12,813 nucleotides of DNA from an uncultured Finegoldia sp. (GTDB lineage: Bacteria > Bacillota > Clostridia > Tissierellales > Peptoniphilaceae), in the NCBI RefSeq assembly GCF_900766215.1, contig NZ_CAAFUQ010000045.1, positions 1-12,813 of the forward strand, written 5' to 3'. Made by a program: the position numbers and the translations under genes. This document shows positions 1 to 6,881 of this stretch, in pieces (the first letter of the stretch is position 1; every line of letters starts with the position of its first letter). The notes under the pieces are model-generated. The model saw nothing but the letters and a program-made list of their open reading frames with translations. It did not search any database and was not told the DNA's origin.

Positions 1-300
1 AAAAATAAAATCAAAATTTTCATCGATTTCTAAGTTAGATAAATCTTGTTTACTCAAACTAATATTTGGAAACTTTCCAGAACATAGTTCTAGCATATCT
101 TCGCTTAGATCCACTCCTGTATAGTTAACACTAGGATTATAAAAATATTTTGTCATATTTCCACTACCTATTCCTAATTCTAGAATGGATCTTGGCGATA
201 TATTTAATTTTTTTAATTCATATTTAATTACTTTCGAATATTTTTCATAATCAATATCGAAAGTTAATTTATCATAGATGTATGCAAATTCTTTATACAT
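1..300 (-). CDS. Class I SAM-dependent methyltransferase, N-terminal part (gene runs off the left edge)
   Basis: One hundred residues are visible, open to the window edge with no stop. The start MYKEFAYIYDKL and the following Asp/Tyr-rich stretch are typical of small Firmicutes methyltransferases of the YqeM-like type. Motif I, the SAM-binding glycine loop ELGIGSGN, is at about residues 41-48. The acidic residue of motif II is in GVDLSEDML (Asp64), and the chain ends in DENFDFIF, the usual lead-in to motif IV. The substrate cannot be told from this part. The ATG at 298-300 overlaps the last 8 bases of hpt, and a weak GGA lies just upstream, so translation is probably coupled to hpt. It is the last visible gene of the relA-to-hpt operon. 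The fold assignment is confident; the family name is tentative. Confidence 0.85.
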   Translation of the reverse strand, partial: MYKEFAYIYDKLTFDIDYEKYSKVIKYELKKLNISPRSILELGIGSGNMTKYFYNPSVNYTGVDLSEDMLELCSGKFPNISLSKQDLSNLEIDENFDFIF

Positions 301-814
301 CTTGATTCCAAATGAAAATATAAGGTATATTTCGATATGATGATTTGTAATTCAAACCATATCCAACTATGAATACATCTTCAATTTCAAATCCAACATA
401 ATCGGCGTTATATGCGACTTGTCTTCTACTTGGTTTATCAAGAAGTACACAAGTTTTAACGCTTTTTGGATTCTTTTGTTTTATATATTCCAATGTATTT
501 ACAATAGTATTTCCAGAGTCAATAATATCGTCAACAATTAGTACATCATAATTTTCTAAGTTTTCTCTTACATCAGTAAGGATTTTTACTTTTCCAGTTG
601 ACTCTTCAGCATCTTCGTAAGAAGATGTCGTCATGAAATCTATACAAATAGGCATATCAATATGTCTAACCAAATCAGACATAAACATAAAACTTCCTCT
701 AAGAAGAGATATTACACATAAATTTTTATTTTTGTAATCTTTTGTAATTTGAGCTCCTAATTCTTTTACTTTTTCACTGATTTGTTGTTCATTTAATAAT
801 ATTTCTTCTTTCAT
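293..814 (-). CDS. hpt: Hypoxanthine (guanine) phosphoribosyltransferase
   Basis: This 173-residue enzyme matches the family's usual length. It transfers the phosphoribosyl group of PRPP to hypoxanthine or guanine, giving IMP or GMP in cytoplasmic purine salvage. Family marks visible in order: SLLRG (36-40), which forms the pyrophosphate-binding loop; the flexible-loop SSYED (64-68); the PRPP-binding signature VLIVDDIIDSGNT (91-103) with its two acidic residues; the purine-ring lysine in DKPSRR (Lys127); and DYVGFEIEDVFIVGYGLNY (138-156), diagnostic of bacterial HPRTs. The ATG at 814 follows a strong AGGGGAG ribosome-binding site. The first 26 bases overlap the end of the small membrane-protein gene, whose codons contain that ribosome-binding site. 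Because HPRT makes GMP and is a known (p)ppGpp target in Firmicutes, sharing an operon with relA makes regulatory sense (inference). Confidence 0.97.
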   Translation of the reverse strand: MKEEILLNEQQISEKVKELGAQITKDYKNKNLCVISLLRGSFMFMSDLVRHIDMPICIDFMTTSSYEDAEESTGKVKILTDVRENLENYDVLIVDDIIDSGNTIVNTLEYIKQKNPKSVKTCVLLDKPSRRQVAYNADYVGFEIEDVFIVGYGLNYKSSYRNIPYIFIWNQDV

Positions 815-959
815 TATTCTCCCCTGTATCTGAATTAATTAAATTATCATCAATTTTTCGTTCAATTTTCTTTAATGATACTAATATTTTATTTAAAGTA
901 TACTGTATACTGATTAATACCATAATCAAAACAAAATCAATAATGATTTCGTATCTCAT
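789..959 (-). CDS. Small single-span membrane protein, 56 aa, function unknown
   Basis: An open frame of 56 codons fills the space between valS and hpt. It begins MRYEIIIDFVLIMVLI and ends in NNERRNIIK. Residues about 4-22 are strongly hydrophobic and form one likely membrane span. A Lys/Arg-rich amphipathic stretch follows (KKIERKIDD, about 30-38), then a polar tail. By the positive-inside rule the C-terminus should be cytoplasmic. Three things support a real gene. Its ATG shares one base with the valS stop (TAATG), as at two other junctions in this operon. A strong AAGGAAAG ribosome-binding site lies 6 bases upstream, inside valS. Its codon use resembles its neighbours. The stop lies 26 bases inside hpt, so coupling to hpt is likely. 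I recognise no family. It could be a coupling leader rather than a functional protein. Confidence 0.72.
   Translation of the reverse strand: MRYEIIIDFVLIMVLISIQYTLNKILVSLKKIERKIDDNLINSDTGENNERRNIIK
897..911. repeat. Perfect 7-bp-arm inverted repeat inside the small gene
   Basis: The plus strand reads AGTATAC, T, GTATACT: a perfect 15-base odd dyad about 85-95 bases upstream of the hpt start. Such symmetry can be an operator half-site pair, but the base composition also favours chance TA-rich dyads. No promoter hexamers with proper spacing were found next to it. Confidence 0.45.
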
Positions 960-3577
960 TACATACTTTCCTTAATAGAACAAATAGAATTATTAATGTC
1001 TTCAATTAAATGTGAGTATTTTTCAACCTTATCTTTTTCTTTTTCTACTAGGCTTTCAGGAGCACCCTTCAAAAATCCTTCATTTTTGAGTTTTAATTCT
1101 GCTCTCTTTAGTTCTGATTTAGCAGTTTCTAATTCCTTTTCTAATCTTTCCAATTCTTTAGAATAGTCAATTAAATCATTCAAAGGAATGATTATTTTAT
1201 ACGAATCCTTAACTATAACAATATTATTGTCCTCAGATATATCTTGATTTACTTTGTATTCGTTTATAGATACACTCGATTTAAATAATGATTCTAATTG
1301 TTTAAAATCAGCTTCCAAATCATTGTCAGAAGTCAATATATAAACATCTGATTTTTTCTTTGGTGCAATATTCATTTCTTGTCTTGAATTTCTAATACTA
1401 ATTACAGATTCTACTAATCTATCTATAATTTCTTCTTCTTTTTGATATACTTTATTTTCAGAATATTTTGGCCATGTTTCATTAATCAACATATCATTTT
1501 TGTTAGGAAGATAGCTATAGATTTCTTCAGTAATATAAGGCATAAATGGATGCAATAATTTAATAACATTAGTTAATGTGTAAATTAAAACTGATATAGC
1601 GGATTCTTTTAATTTATCATCATTTCCGTAAAGTCTTGGCTTAACTAATTCAATATACCAATCACAGAACACATTCCAAGTAAAATCATATATTTTTTCT
1701 GCAGCAATACCTATTTCATACTTGTTTAAATTTGTTGATACTTCATCAATAACTTTATTCAAGCTAGATATTATCCACTTATCTTCAATTTGTAATTCAA
1801 CTTCATCAATACTTTCAACGTCGGTATCTACATTCATGAAAACAAAACGAGATGCATTCCATAATTTGTTACAGAAATTTCTATTAGCCTCAACTTTTTC
1901 CATGTAAAATCTTGAATCATTGCCAGGAGTATTTCCAGTTATTAAAGCTAATCTCAATGCATCTGCGCCATATTGGTCAATAACTTCTATTGGATCAATA
2001 CCATTTCCCAAAGATTTTGACATTTTTCTTCCTTGAGCGTCCTTAACTAATCCAGTTAAATAGATATCTTTAAAAGGAACTTCTCCTAAATTATAAAGTG
2101 ATGAGAATACCATTCTTATTACCCAGAAAAATATTATATCGTATCCAGTAACTAATACATTTGTAGGGAAGAAATACTTTAAATCTTCAGTTTCATTTGG
2201 CCAACCTAATGTTGAAAATGGCCATAAAGCAGAAGAAAACCAAGTATCCAAAGTGTCTGGATCTTGAGTATACATATCTGGATTTGGATTTTCTCTAGCT
2301 ACAACAATTTCACCTGTTTCATTGTGATAATAAACAGGAAGTCTATGTCCCCACCATAATTGACGAGAAATACACCAGTCTCTAATATTTTCTAACCAAT
2401 TAACATAAATCTTTTCGAATCTTTTTGGAATAAATCTGATTTCATCTTTTTTATAAGCGTCTAAAGCAAGTTTTGCTAACTTGTCCATTTTAACAAACCA
2501 TTGTTTACTAATCAATGGTTCAACTGTAGTGTGACATCTTTCGCAATGACCAACGGCATGTTCATGTTCTTTTACAGAATCAAGTTGCCCGGTTTTTTCC
2601 AAATCTTCAATGATTAATTTTCTAGCTTCATATCTATCTAATCCTGAATATTTTCCATAACCTTCAACAATTTTTGCATCTTCATCTATTACTATACATT
2701 GTCCAAGATTGTGTCTTTGACCAACTTCAAAGTCATTAGGATCATGTGAAGGCGTAATTTTAACTATACCAGTTCCAAATTCCATATCTACATAGCTATC
2801 AGCAATTACTTTAATTTCCCTATTAACTAAAGGTAATATCAAAGTTTTACCAACTATATCTGTATATCTTTCATCATCTGGATTTACAGCAACAGCTAAG
2901 TCTCCTAATAATGTTTCTGGTCTTGTAGTAGCTATTACGATATATTCATCAGAATCTTTGAATTTATATCTAATGTTCCAAAAATATCCAGATTCATCTT
3001 GGTGAACTACTTCAATATCACTTATTGCTGTATGACAATTTGGACACCAATTTACAATTCTATCTCCTTGATATATCAAATCATCATTGTACATTTTGAT
3101 GAAAACTTCTTCTACGGCTTCAGTTAAATTATCATCAAGAGTAAATGCTTCTCTGCTCCAATCACAAGAAACTCCTAATTTTTTTAATTGATTCTTGATA
3201 TTTCCACCGTATTCACGTGTCCAGTCCCATGATGCTTCTAAAAAGCCTTCTCTGCCTAATGATTCTTTTGATTTTCCTTGTTCTTTTAATTTATTAACTA
3301 CTTTTGCTTCTGTAGCAATACTAGCATGATCTGTTCCTGGAACCCAAAGAGCACTATATCCATCCATTCTATATTTTCTAATTAAAATATCTTGAATAGT
3401 ATTGTTCAACGCATGTCCAAGGTGTAAATTCCCTGTAACATTTGGTGGTGGCATTACTATAGTAAATGGTTTCTTTTCCTTGTCAATAACACCCTTGAAG
3501 TATCCTTCATTTTCCCAGATATTACATATTTTTTCTTCAAATTCTTTTGGATTGTAATTTTTCTCTAAATTTTTCAT
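959..3577 (-). CDS. valS: Valyl-tRNA synthetase
   Basis: Class I aminoacyl-tRNA synthetase of 872 residues, close to the usual bacterial ValRS length. It charges tRNA-Val and hydrolyses mis-made Thr-tRNA-Val. The PPPNVTGNLHLGH block carries the HIGH-type motif (HLGH, 52-55). Two cysteine pairs that suit zinc knuckles follow (Cys178/181 and Cys345/348). The CP1 editing domain, about 200-345, contains ATTRPET and SHDPNDF. The region CISRQLWWGHRLP (402-414) and DTWFSSALWPFSTLGWP (444-460) are ValRS-specific. The KMSKS loop is at 518-522. An anticodon-binding helical domain follows, and the end (about 805-872) is the Lys/Glu-rich coiled-coil arm. The ATG at 3577 has a TTAGGAG ribosome-binding site. 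It sits 14 bp behind the metallo-hydrolase gene, leaving no room for a T-box leader. Confidence 0.98.
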   Translation of the reverse strand: MKNLEKNYNPKEFEEKICNIWENEGYFKGVIDKEKKPFTIVMPPPNVTGNLHLGHALNNTIQDILIRKYRMDGYSALWVPGTDHASIATEAKVVNKLKEQGKSKESLGREGFLEASWDWTREYGGNIKNQLKKLGVSCDWSREAFTLDDNLTEAVEEVFIKMYNDDLIYQGDRIVNWCPNCHTAISDIEVVHQDESGYFWNIRYKFKDSDEYIVIATTRPETLLGDLAVAVNPDDERYTDIVGKTLILPLVNREIKVIADSYVDMEFGTGIVKITPSHDPNDFEVGQRHNLGQCIVIDEDAKIVEGYGKYSGLDRYEARKLIIEDLEKTGQLDSVKEHEHAVGHCERCHTTVEPLISKQWFVKMDKLAKLALDAYKKDEIRFIPKRFEKIYVNWLENIRDWCISRQLWWGHRLPVYYHNETGEIVVARENPNPDMYTQDPDTLDTWFSSALWPFSTLGWPNETEDLKYFFPTNVLVTGYDIIFFWVIRMVFSSLYNLGEVPFKDIYLTGLVKDAQGRKMSKSLGNGIDPIEVIDQYGADALRLALITGNTPGNDSRFYMEKVEANRNFCNKLWNASRFVFMNVDTDVESIDEVELQIEDKWIISSLNKVIDEVSTNLNKYEIGIAAEKIYDFTWNVFCDWYIELVKPRLYGNDDKLKESAISVLIYTLTNVIKLLHPFMPYITEEIYSYLPNKNDMLINETWPKYSENKVYQKEEEIIDRLVESVISIRNSRQEMNIAPKKKSDVYILTSDNDLEADFKQLESLFKSSVSINEYKVNQDISEDNNIVIVKDSYKIIIPLNDLIDYSKELERLEKELETAKSELKRAELKLKNEGFLKGAPESLVEKEKDKVEKYSHLIEDINNSICSIKESM
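966..973 (-). promoter_or_regulatory. Ribosome-binding site of the 56-aa small gene
   Basis: The minus strand reads AAGGAAAG followed by six bases and then ATG. It lies in the last codons of valS and has no reason to be there except to start translation of the small frame at 959. Confidence 0.7.
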
Positions 3578-3591
3578 AATTCTCCTAATTT

Positions 3592-4200
3592 TTATTTAAA
3601 ATATGGATTGTATTTCTTTTCGTCATCAATATTTGTTTCCGGACCATGTCCTGGATAAACTATAATATCATTATTTAAAAGTTTTAACTTCTCAACACTG
3701 TTTTGTATATCTTCGTAACTTGCAGTTGGTAAATCATATCTTCCGATTGAGTTTTTAAAAAGCATATCTCCTGAAAACATTACGTCTTTATAGATATAAC
3801 AACAAGACCCATAAGTATGTCCCGGAGTTTCTAAAACTGATATTTTAGAATCATTAAACTCAATCGTATCTCCTTCTTTTACATAATAATCTGCTTTTAA
3901 AGTAATAGGATTACCAACTTTTCTTGTATAATTTTTTTCAGGATCTTCAAGCAAGTCTTTTTCTTTTTCTGAAGCATAAATAACTGTATTTAATTTGTTT
4001 TTTAACTCTTCTGCAGCAAATATATGGTCGAAGTGTCCATGTGTAATCAAAATAAATTGTATTTCCAAATCACGATTTTTTATATATTCACAAATATCAT
4101 CTGCTTGTGCACCTGGATCTACGACAAAACATTTATTATTCTCAGATAGAATATACATGTTTTCTCCATATTTAGTAGTAACTATTTTATCAATTGTCAT
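3592..4200 (-). CDS. Metallo-beta-lactamase-fold hydrolase, glyoxalase II-like (YqgX/GloB type)
   Basis: A 202-residue cytoplasmic protein with the full binuclear metal site of the superfamily. THGHFDH (53-59) gives His54, His56, Asp58 and His59. His128 is in TPGHT, the bridging Asp145 is in FSGD, and His185 is in YPGHG. The tail GPETNIDDEKKYNPYF is the usual ending of small glyoxalase II-like proteins in Firmicutes. These are thought to hydrolyse thioesters such as S-lactoyl-thiol adducts, but the true substrate here cannot be read from sequence. Its ATG shares one base with the dtd stop (TAATG), preceded by a GGAGTG ribosome-binding site within dtd, so it is probably co-translated. This hydrolase directly after dtd is a recurring arrangement in Clostridia. 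Confidence 0.93.
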   Translation of the reverse strand: MTIDKIVTTKYGENMYILSENNKCFVVDPGAQADDICEYIKNRDLEIQFILITHGHFDHIFAAEELKNKLNTVIYASEKEKDLLEDPEKNYTRKVGNPITLKADYYVKEGDTIEFNDSKISVLETPGHTYGSCCYIYKDVMFSGDMLFKNSIGRYDLPTASYEDIQNSVEKLKLLNNDIIVYPGHGPETNIDDEKKYNPYFK

Positions 4201-4646
4201 TATTCACTCCTACTATCTATAATTATTGTTACTGGTCCATCATTTATAAGTGATACCTTCATATCAGAGCCAAACTCACCAGTTTGAAAGGCTACATCTT
4301 CATTTTTTAATTTTTCAATAAAGTCTTCATACAAATTTCTTGCAAAATCTCCCTTAGCACATTTATCAAAAGATGGTCTATTCCCCTTTTTTGTACTTGC
4401 ATACAAAGTAAATTGAGAAACTAATAATATTTCATAATTTAAATCTCTAATCGAAAGATTTAATTTGTCATCTTCATCAGAAAATATTCTTAAATTAATT
4501 AGTTTTCTTATGCAATACTCAATGTCGGATTCGTTATCATCTTTATGAATTCCTAGTAATACAAGAAATCCATCTTTAATCTTGCTTTTAGTACTTCCAT
4601 CAATATCTACTTTTGCTTCAATAACTCTTTGAACTAATAATCTCAT
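4200..4646 (-). CDS. dtd: D-aminoacyl-tRNA deacylase
   Basis: A 148-residue protein of the DTD family at its usual length. It removes D-amino acids (notably D-Tyr) and also glycine mischarged on tRNA-Ala, recycling free tRNA in the cytoplasm. It opens with MRLLVQRV, and contains LLGIHKDD, the block LRIFSDEDDKLNLS (52-65), the catalytic SQFTLYA motif (77-83), NRPSF, and the cis-Gly-Pro motif in NDGPVTIIID (Gly137-Pro138) that enforces chirality. All expected active-site elements are present. The ATG shares one base with the relA stop, with AGGGTGA seven bases before it, so translation is likely coupled to relA. The relA-dtd pair is very common in low-GC Gram-positives. Confidence 0.97.
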   Translation of the reverse strand: MRLLVQRVIEAKVDIDGSTKSKIKDGFLVLLGIHKDDNESDIEYCIRKLINLRIFSDEDDKLNLSIRDLNYEILLVSQFTLYASTKKGNRPSFDKCAKGDFARNLYEDFIEKLKNEDVAFQTGEFGSDMKVSLINDGPVTIIIDSRSE

Positions 4647-6817
4647 TATGAATTCACCCTAAATACATCTATTGTTCCTTTGGTATTTTTGATTCTTGCT
4701 ATTACAGAATCAATTTGAGAACTAGAACTGATTTCTAAGATTATATTAATTGTAACAGTCTTATCTTTGTTTGTTCTTGTATTAAATGTTTTAATATTTA
4801 ATTTGCATTCACTTATAACTTTAGTAATATCTGCTAAATATCCTACACTGCTAAAAGATATTATTTGAAGCTCTACTTGATAATTGTGGTTTACTAAATT
4901 ATTGCCCCATCTTACAGTAATTAATCTATCTTTATCACTTACTGATTTTACATTAGAACAATCTCTTCGATGAACACTAATTCCTCTTCCTCTAGTAATA
5001 TAACCTACTATTTCATCACCAGGAATCGGATTACAACATTTTGCAAGTTTAATTTCAACATTATCAATACCTTCAATTACAACTCCACTTTCCTTAGGTT
5101 GTTCATTAACAAAATCAACATGATTTGGCTTGTTAACAACCTGGTCTGTTTCGTAATAATCTTGATGATATTCTTTTAGTTTTGGTATGATTTGCGTGAC
5201 TCTTGTTGAACCGTAACCAATAGCAGCATACATGTCGTCTATGGATGAAAAACTTAATTTACTAGCTATTTCTTCAAGCCATTCTCTCTTTAGTAATTCA
5301 TTAAAGCTATATCCCATTTTAGCGACTTCTTTTTCAAGCATATCCCTTCCGGAAACAATATTTTCTGTTTTTTGTTCTTTCTTAAACCATTGTTTTATTT
5401 TGGTTTTTGCTTGAGAAGATTTTACTATTTTAAGCCAATCTTTTGAAGGACCTGAATTTGGATTTGTGAGTATTTCTACAACATTTCCTGTTTTTAATTT
5501 GTAAGTTAAAGGTACAATCTTTCCGTCAATCTTAGCTCCTACACACTTATTGCCAACAGCTGAATGTACTTTATACGCAAAATCAATAGGTGTAGAACCA
5601 GATGGTAAATCCATTACATCGCCTTTTGGTGAATATACAAAAACTTCATCATTGGCAAACTCTTCTTTAAACAAATCCATGAATTCTTTGGAATCTGTGT
5701 AATCTTTTTGCCAATCCATTATTTCTCTGAGCCAAGCTAGCTTACTATCATACTTTGATTTTTTAGTAGTGGTACCTTCTTTGTATTTCCAATGTGCAGC
5801 AATACCATATTCAGATGTTTTGTGCATTTCCCAAGTTCTTATTTGGATTTCATAAGTTTTGCCGTCATGAGCAAGAATCGTTGTATGCAAAGATTGGTAC
5901 ATATTTGGCTTTGGAGTTGCTATATAATCTTTAAATGTATTCGGAATTGGTCTGAAAAATCTATGTGCAATTCCCAATACATCATAACATTCACTTTCTT
6001 TGTTAACTATTACTCTAATAGCTGACAAATCTTTTATTTCTTCAAAAGCTAAATGTTTTTTGTACATTTTCTTGTATATTGAGAAAACACTTTTTGGTCT
6101 TCCATAGATTTCTGCTTTTATATTGTATTTTTCTAGCTCATCTTGAAATTGTCTTATAATGTTTTGTATTTGAGATTCTCTTTGTTGTCTAGTTTCGTTT
6201 ATTTTATTTACTATATCTTGGTAAATATTTGGTTCTAAATACTTTAAGCTTAAATCTTCTAATTCCCACTTAATAGTAGACATACCAAGTCGATGAGCAA
6301 GCGGAGCATATATTTCTAAAACTTCATTAGCTTTTTCAATTTGCTTTTCACGAGTCATATACTCCAATGTCCTCATATTGTGAAGTCTATCAGATAACTT
6401 TATTATAATTACTCTTATGTCTTTGGCCATTGCCAAAATCATTTTTTTCAAGTTTTCTGCTTGATTATCTTTTTTCGTTTTGAATTTTATTTGTTTTAAT
6501 TTAGTAACACCATCTACCAAATCGGCTATTTCTTTACTGAACAAATACTCCAAATCTTCATAAGTTATTTCAGTATCTTCTATTACATCGTGAAATAAAC
6601 CGGCTATGATAGTTGCATCATCCATATTCAGTGATGCCAGAATTTTTGCTACTGCAATTGGATGAATCGCATAAGGCTCTCCTGAATTTCTAAATTGACC
6701 TTCATGCGCTCTAATCATGTAGCCATATGCTCTTGTTATTTCATCTACATTAGTGTTTGGATTATACGATTTTATAGATTTTATTAAACTTTGTAAATCT
6801 GTTTTTTCATAATGCAT
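4646..6817 (-). CDS. relA: Bifunctional (p)ppGpp synthetase/hydrolase (long RelA/SpoT homologue)
   Basis: 723 residues with the full long-RSH layout. The HD hydrolase domain (about 30-180) has the residues needed for ppGpp breakdown: Arg43, His52, HDVIED (76-81), Asp143 and Asn147. The synthetase domain (about 235-345) has YGRPKS, Asp263 in KDLSAIRV, MYQSLHTT (306-313) and EIQIRT with Glu323, so the core catalytic residues are kept. TGS is at about 394-455. The zinc-finger-like region with LAKCCNPIPGD is at 591-601, and ACT is at about 647-720. The segment normally reading GRFKD in bifunctional enzymes reads NTFKD here (Thr294), altering the RXKD motif. The ATG at 6817 follows a strong TAGGAGGT site. 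It heads its own operon behind a sigma-A promoter. Function is inferred to be both synthesis and hydrolysis of the alarmone. Confidence 0.97.
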   Translation of the reverse strand: MHYEKTDLQSLIKSIKSYNPNTNVDEITRAYGYMIRAHEGQFRNSGEPYAIHPIAVAKILASLNMDDATIIAGLFHDVIEDTEITYEDLEYLFSKEIADLVDGVTKLKQIKFKTKKDNQAENLKKMILAMAKDIRVIIIKLSDRLHNMRTLEYMTREKQIEKANEVLEIYAPLAHRLGMSTIKWELEDLSLKYLEPNIYQDIVNKINETRQQRESQIQNIIRQFQDELEKYNIKAEIYGRPKSVFSIYKKMYKKHLAFEEIKDLSAIRVIVNKESECYDVLGIAHRFFRPIPNTFKDYIATPKPNMYQSLHTTILAHDGKTYEIQIRTWEMHKTSEYGIAAHWKYKEGTTTKKSKYDSKLAWLREIMDWQKDYTDSKEFMDLFKEEFANDEVFVYSPKGDVMDLPSGSTPIDFAYKVHSAVGNKCVGAKIDGKIVPLTYKLKTGNVVEILTNPNSGPSKDWLKIVKSSQAKTKIKQWFKKEQKTENIVSGRDMLEKEVAKMGYSFNELLKREWLEEIASKLSFSSIDDMYAAIGYGSTRVTQIIPKLKEYHQDYYETDQVVNKPNHVDFVNEQPKESGVVIEGIDNVEIKLAKCCNPIPGDEIVGYITRGRGISVHRRDCSNVKSVSDKDRLITVRWGNNLVNHNYQVELQIISFSSVGYLADITKVISECKLNIKTFNTRTNKDKTVTINIILEISSSSQIDSVIARIKNTKGTIDVFRVNS

Positions 6818-6848
6818 AAAGCTACCTCCTAATAATTATTTTGTTATA

Positions 6849-6878
6849 ATTATACCATATAGTGGGCATTATTGTTAA
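6849..6878 (-). promoter_or_regulatory. Sigma-A promoter for the relA operon
   Basis: On the minus strand a -35 box TTAACA (6873-6878, one mismatch to TTGACA) is followed by 18 bases and a perfect -10 TATAAT (6849-6854). The -10 is preceded by TGG, which forms an extended -10. Transcription would begin near 6842, giving a leader of about 25 bases that contains the relA ribosome-binding site. This falls in the 64-bp gap after recJ and implies that relA and downstream genes can be transcribed independently. Confidence 0.8.
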
Positions 6879-6881
6879 TAT

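Noticed and set aside
897..911. Internal promoter for hpt at the dyad (TATACT as -10)
   Set aside because: No acceptable -35 at 16-19 bases upstream; the best hexamer matches poorly.
3578..3591. T-box riboswitch before valS
   Set aside because: Only 14 bases are available, with no T-box sequence or antiterminator hairpin.
3995..4222. Plus-strand frame opposite the metallo-hydrolase, and similar ones at 1722-1907, 4970-5179, 5232-5414, 5792-6025 and 12510-12752
   Set aside because: All are shadows of strongly supported minus-strand genes, with no independent coding evidence.
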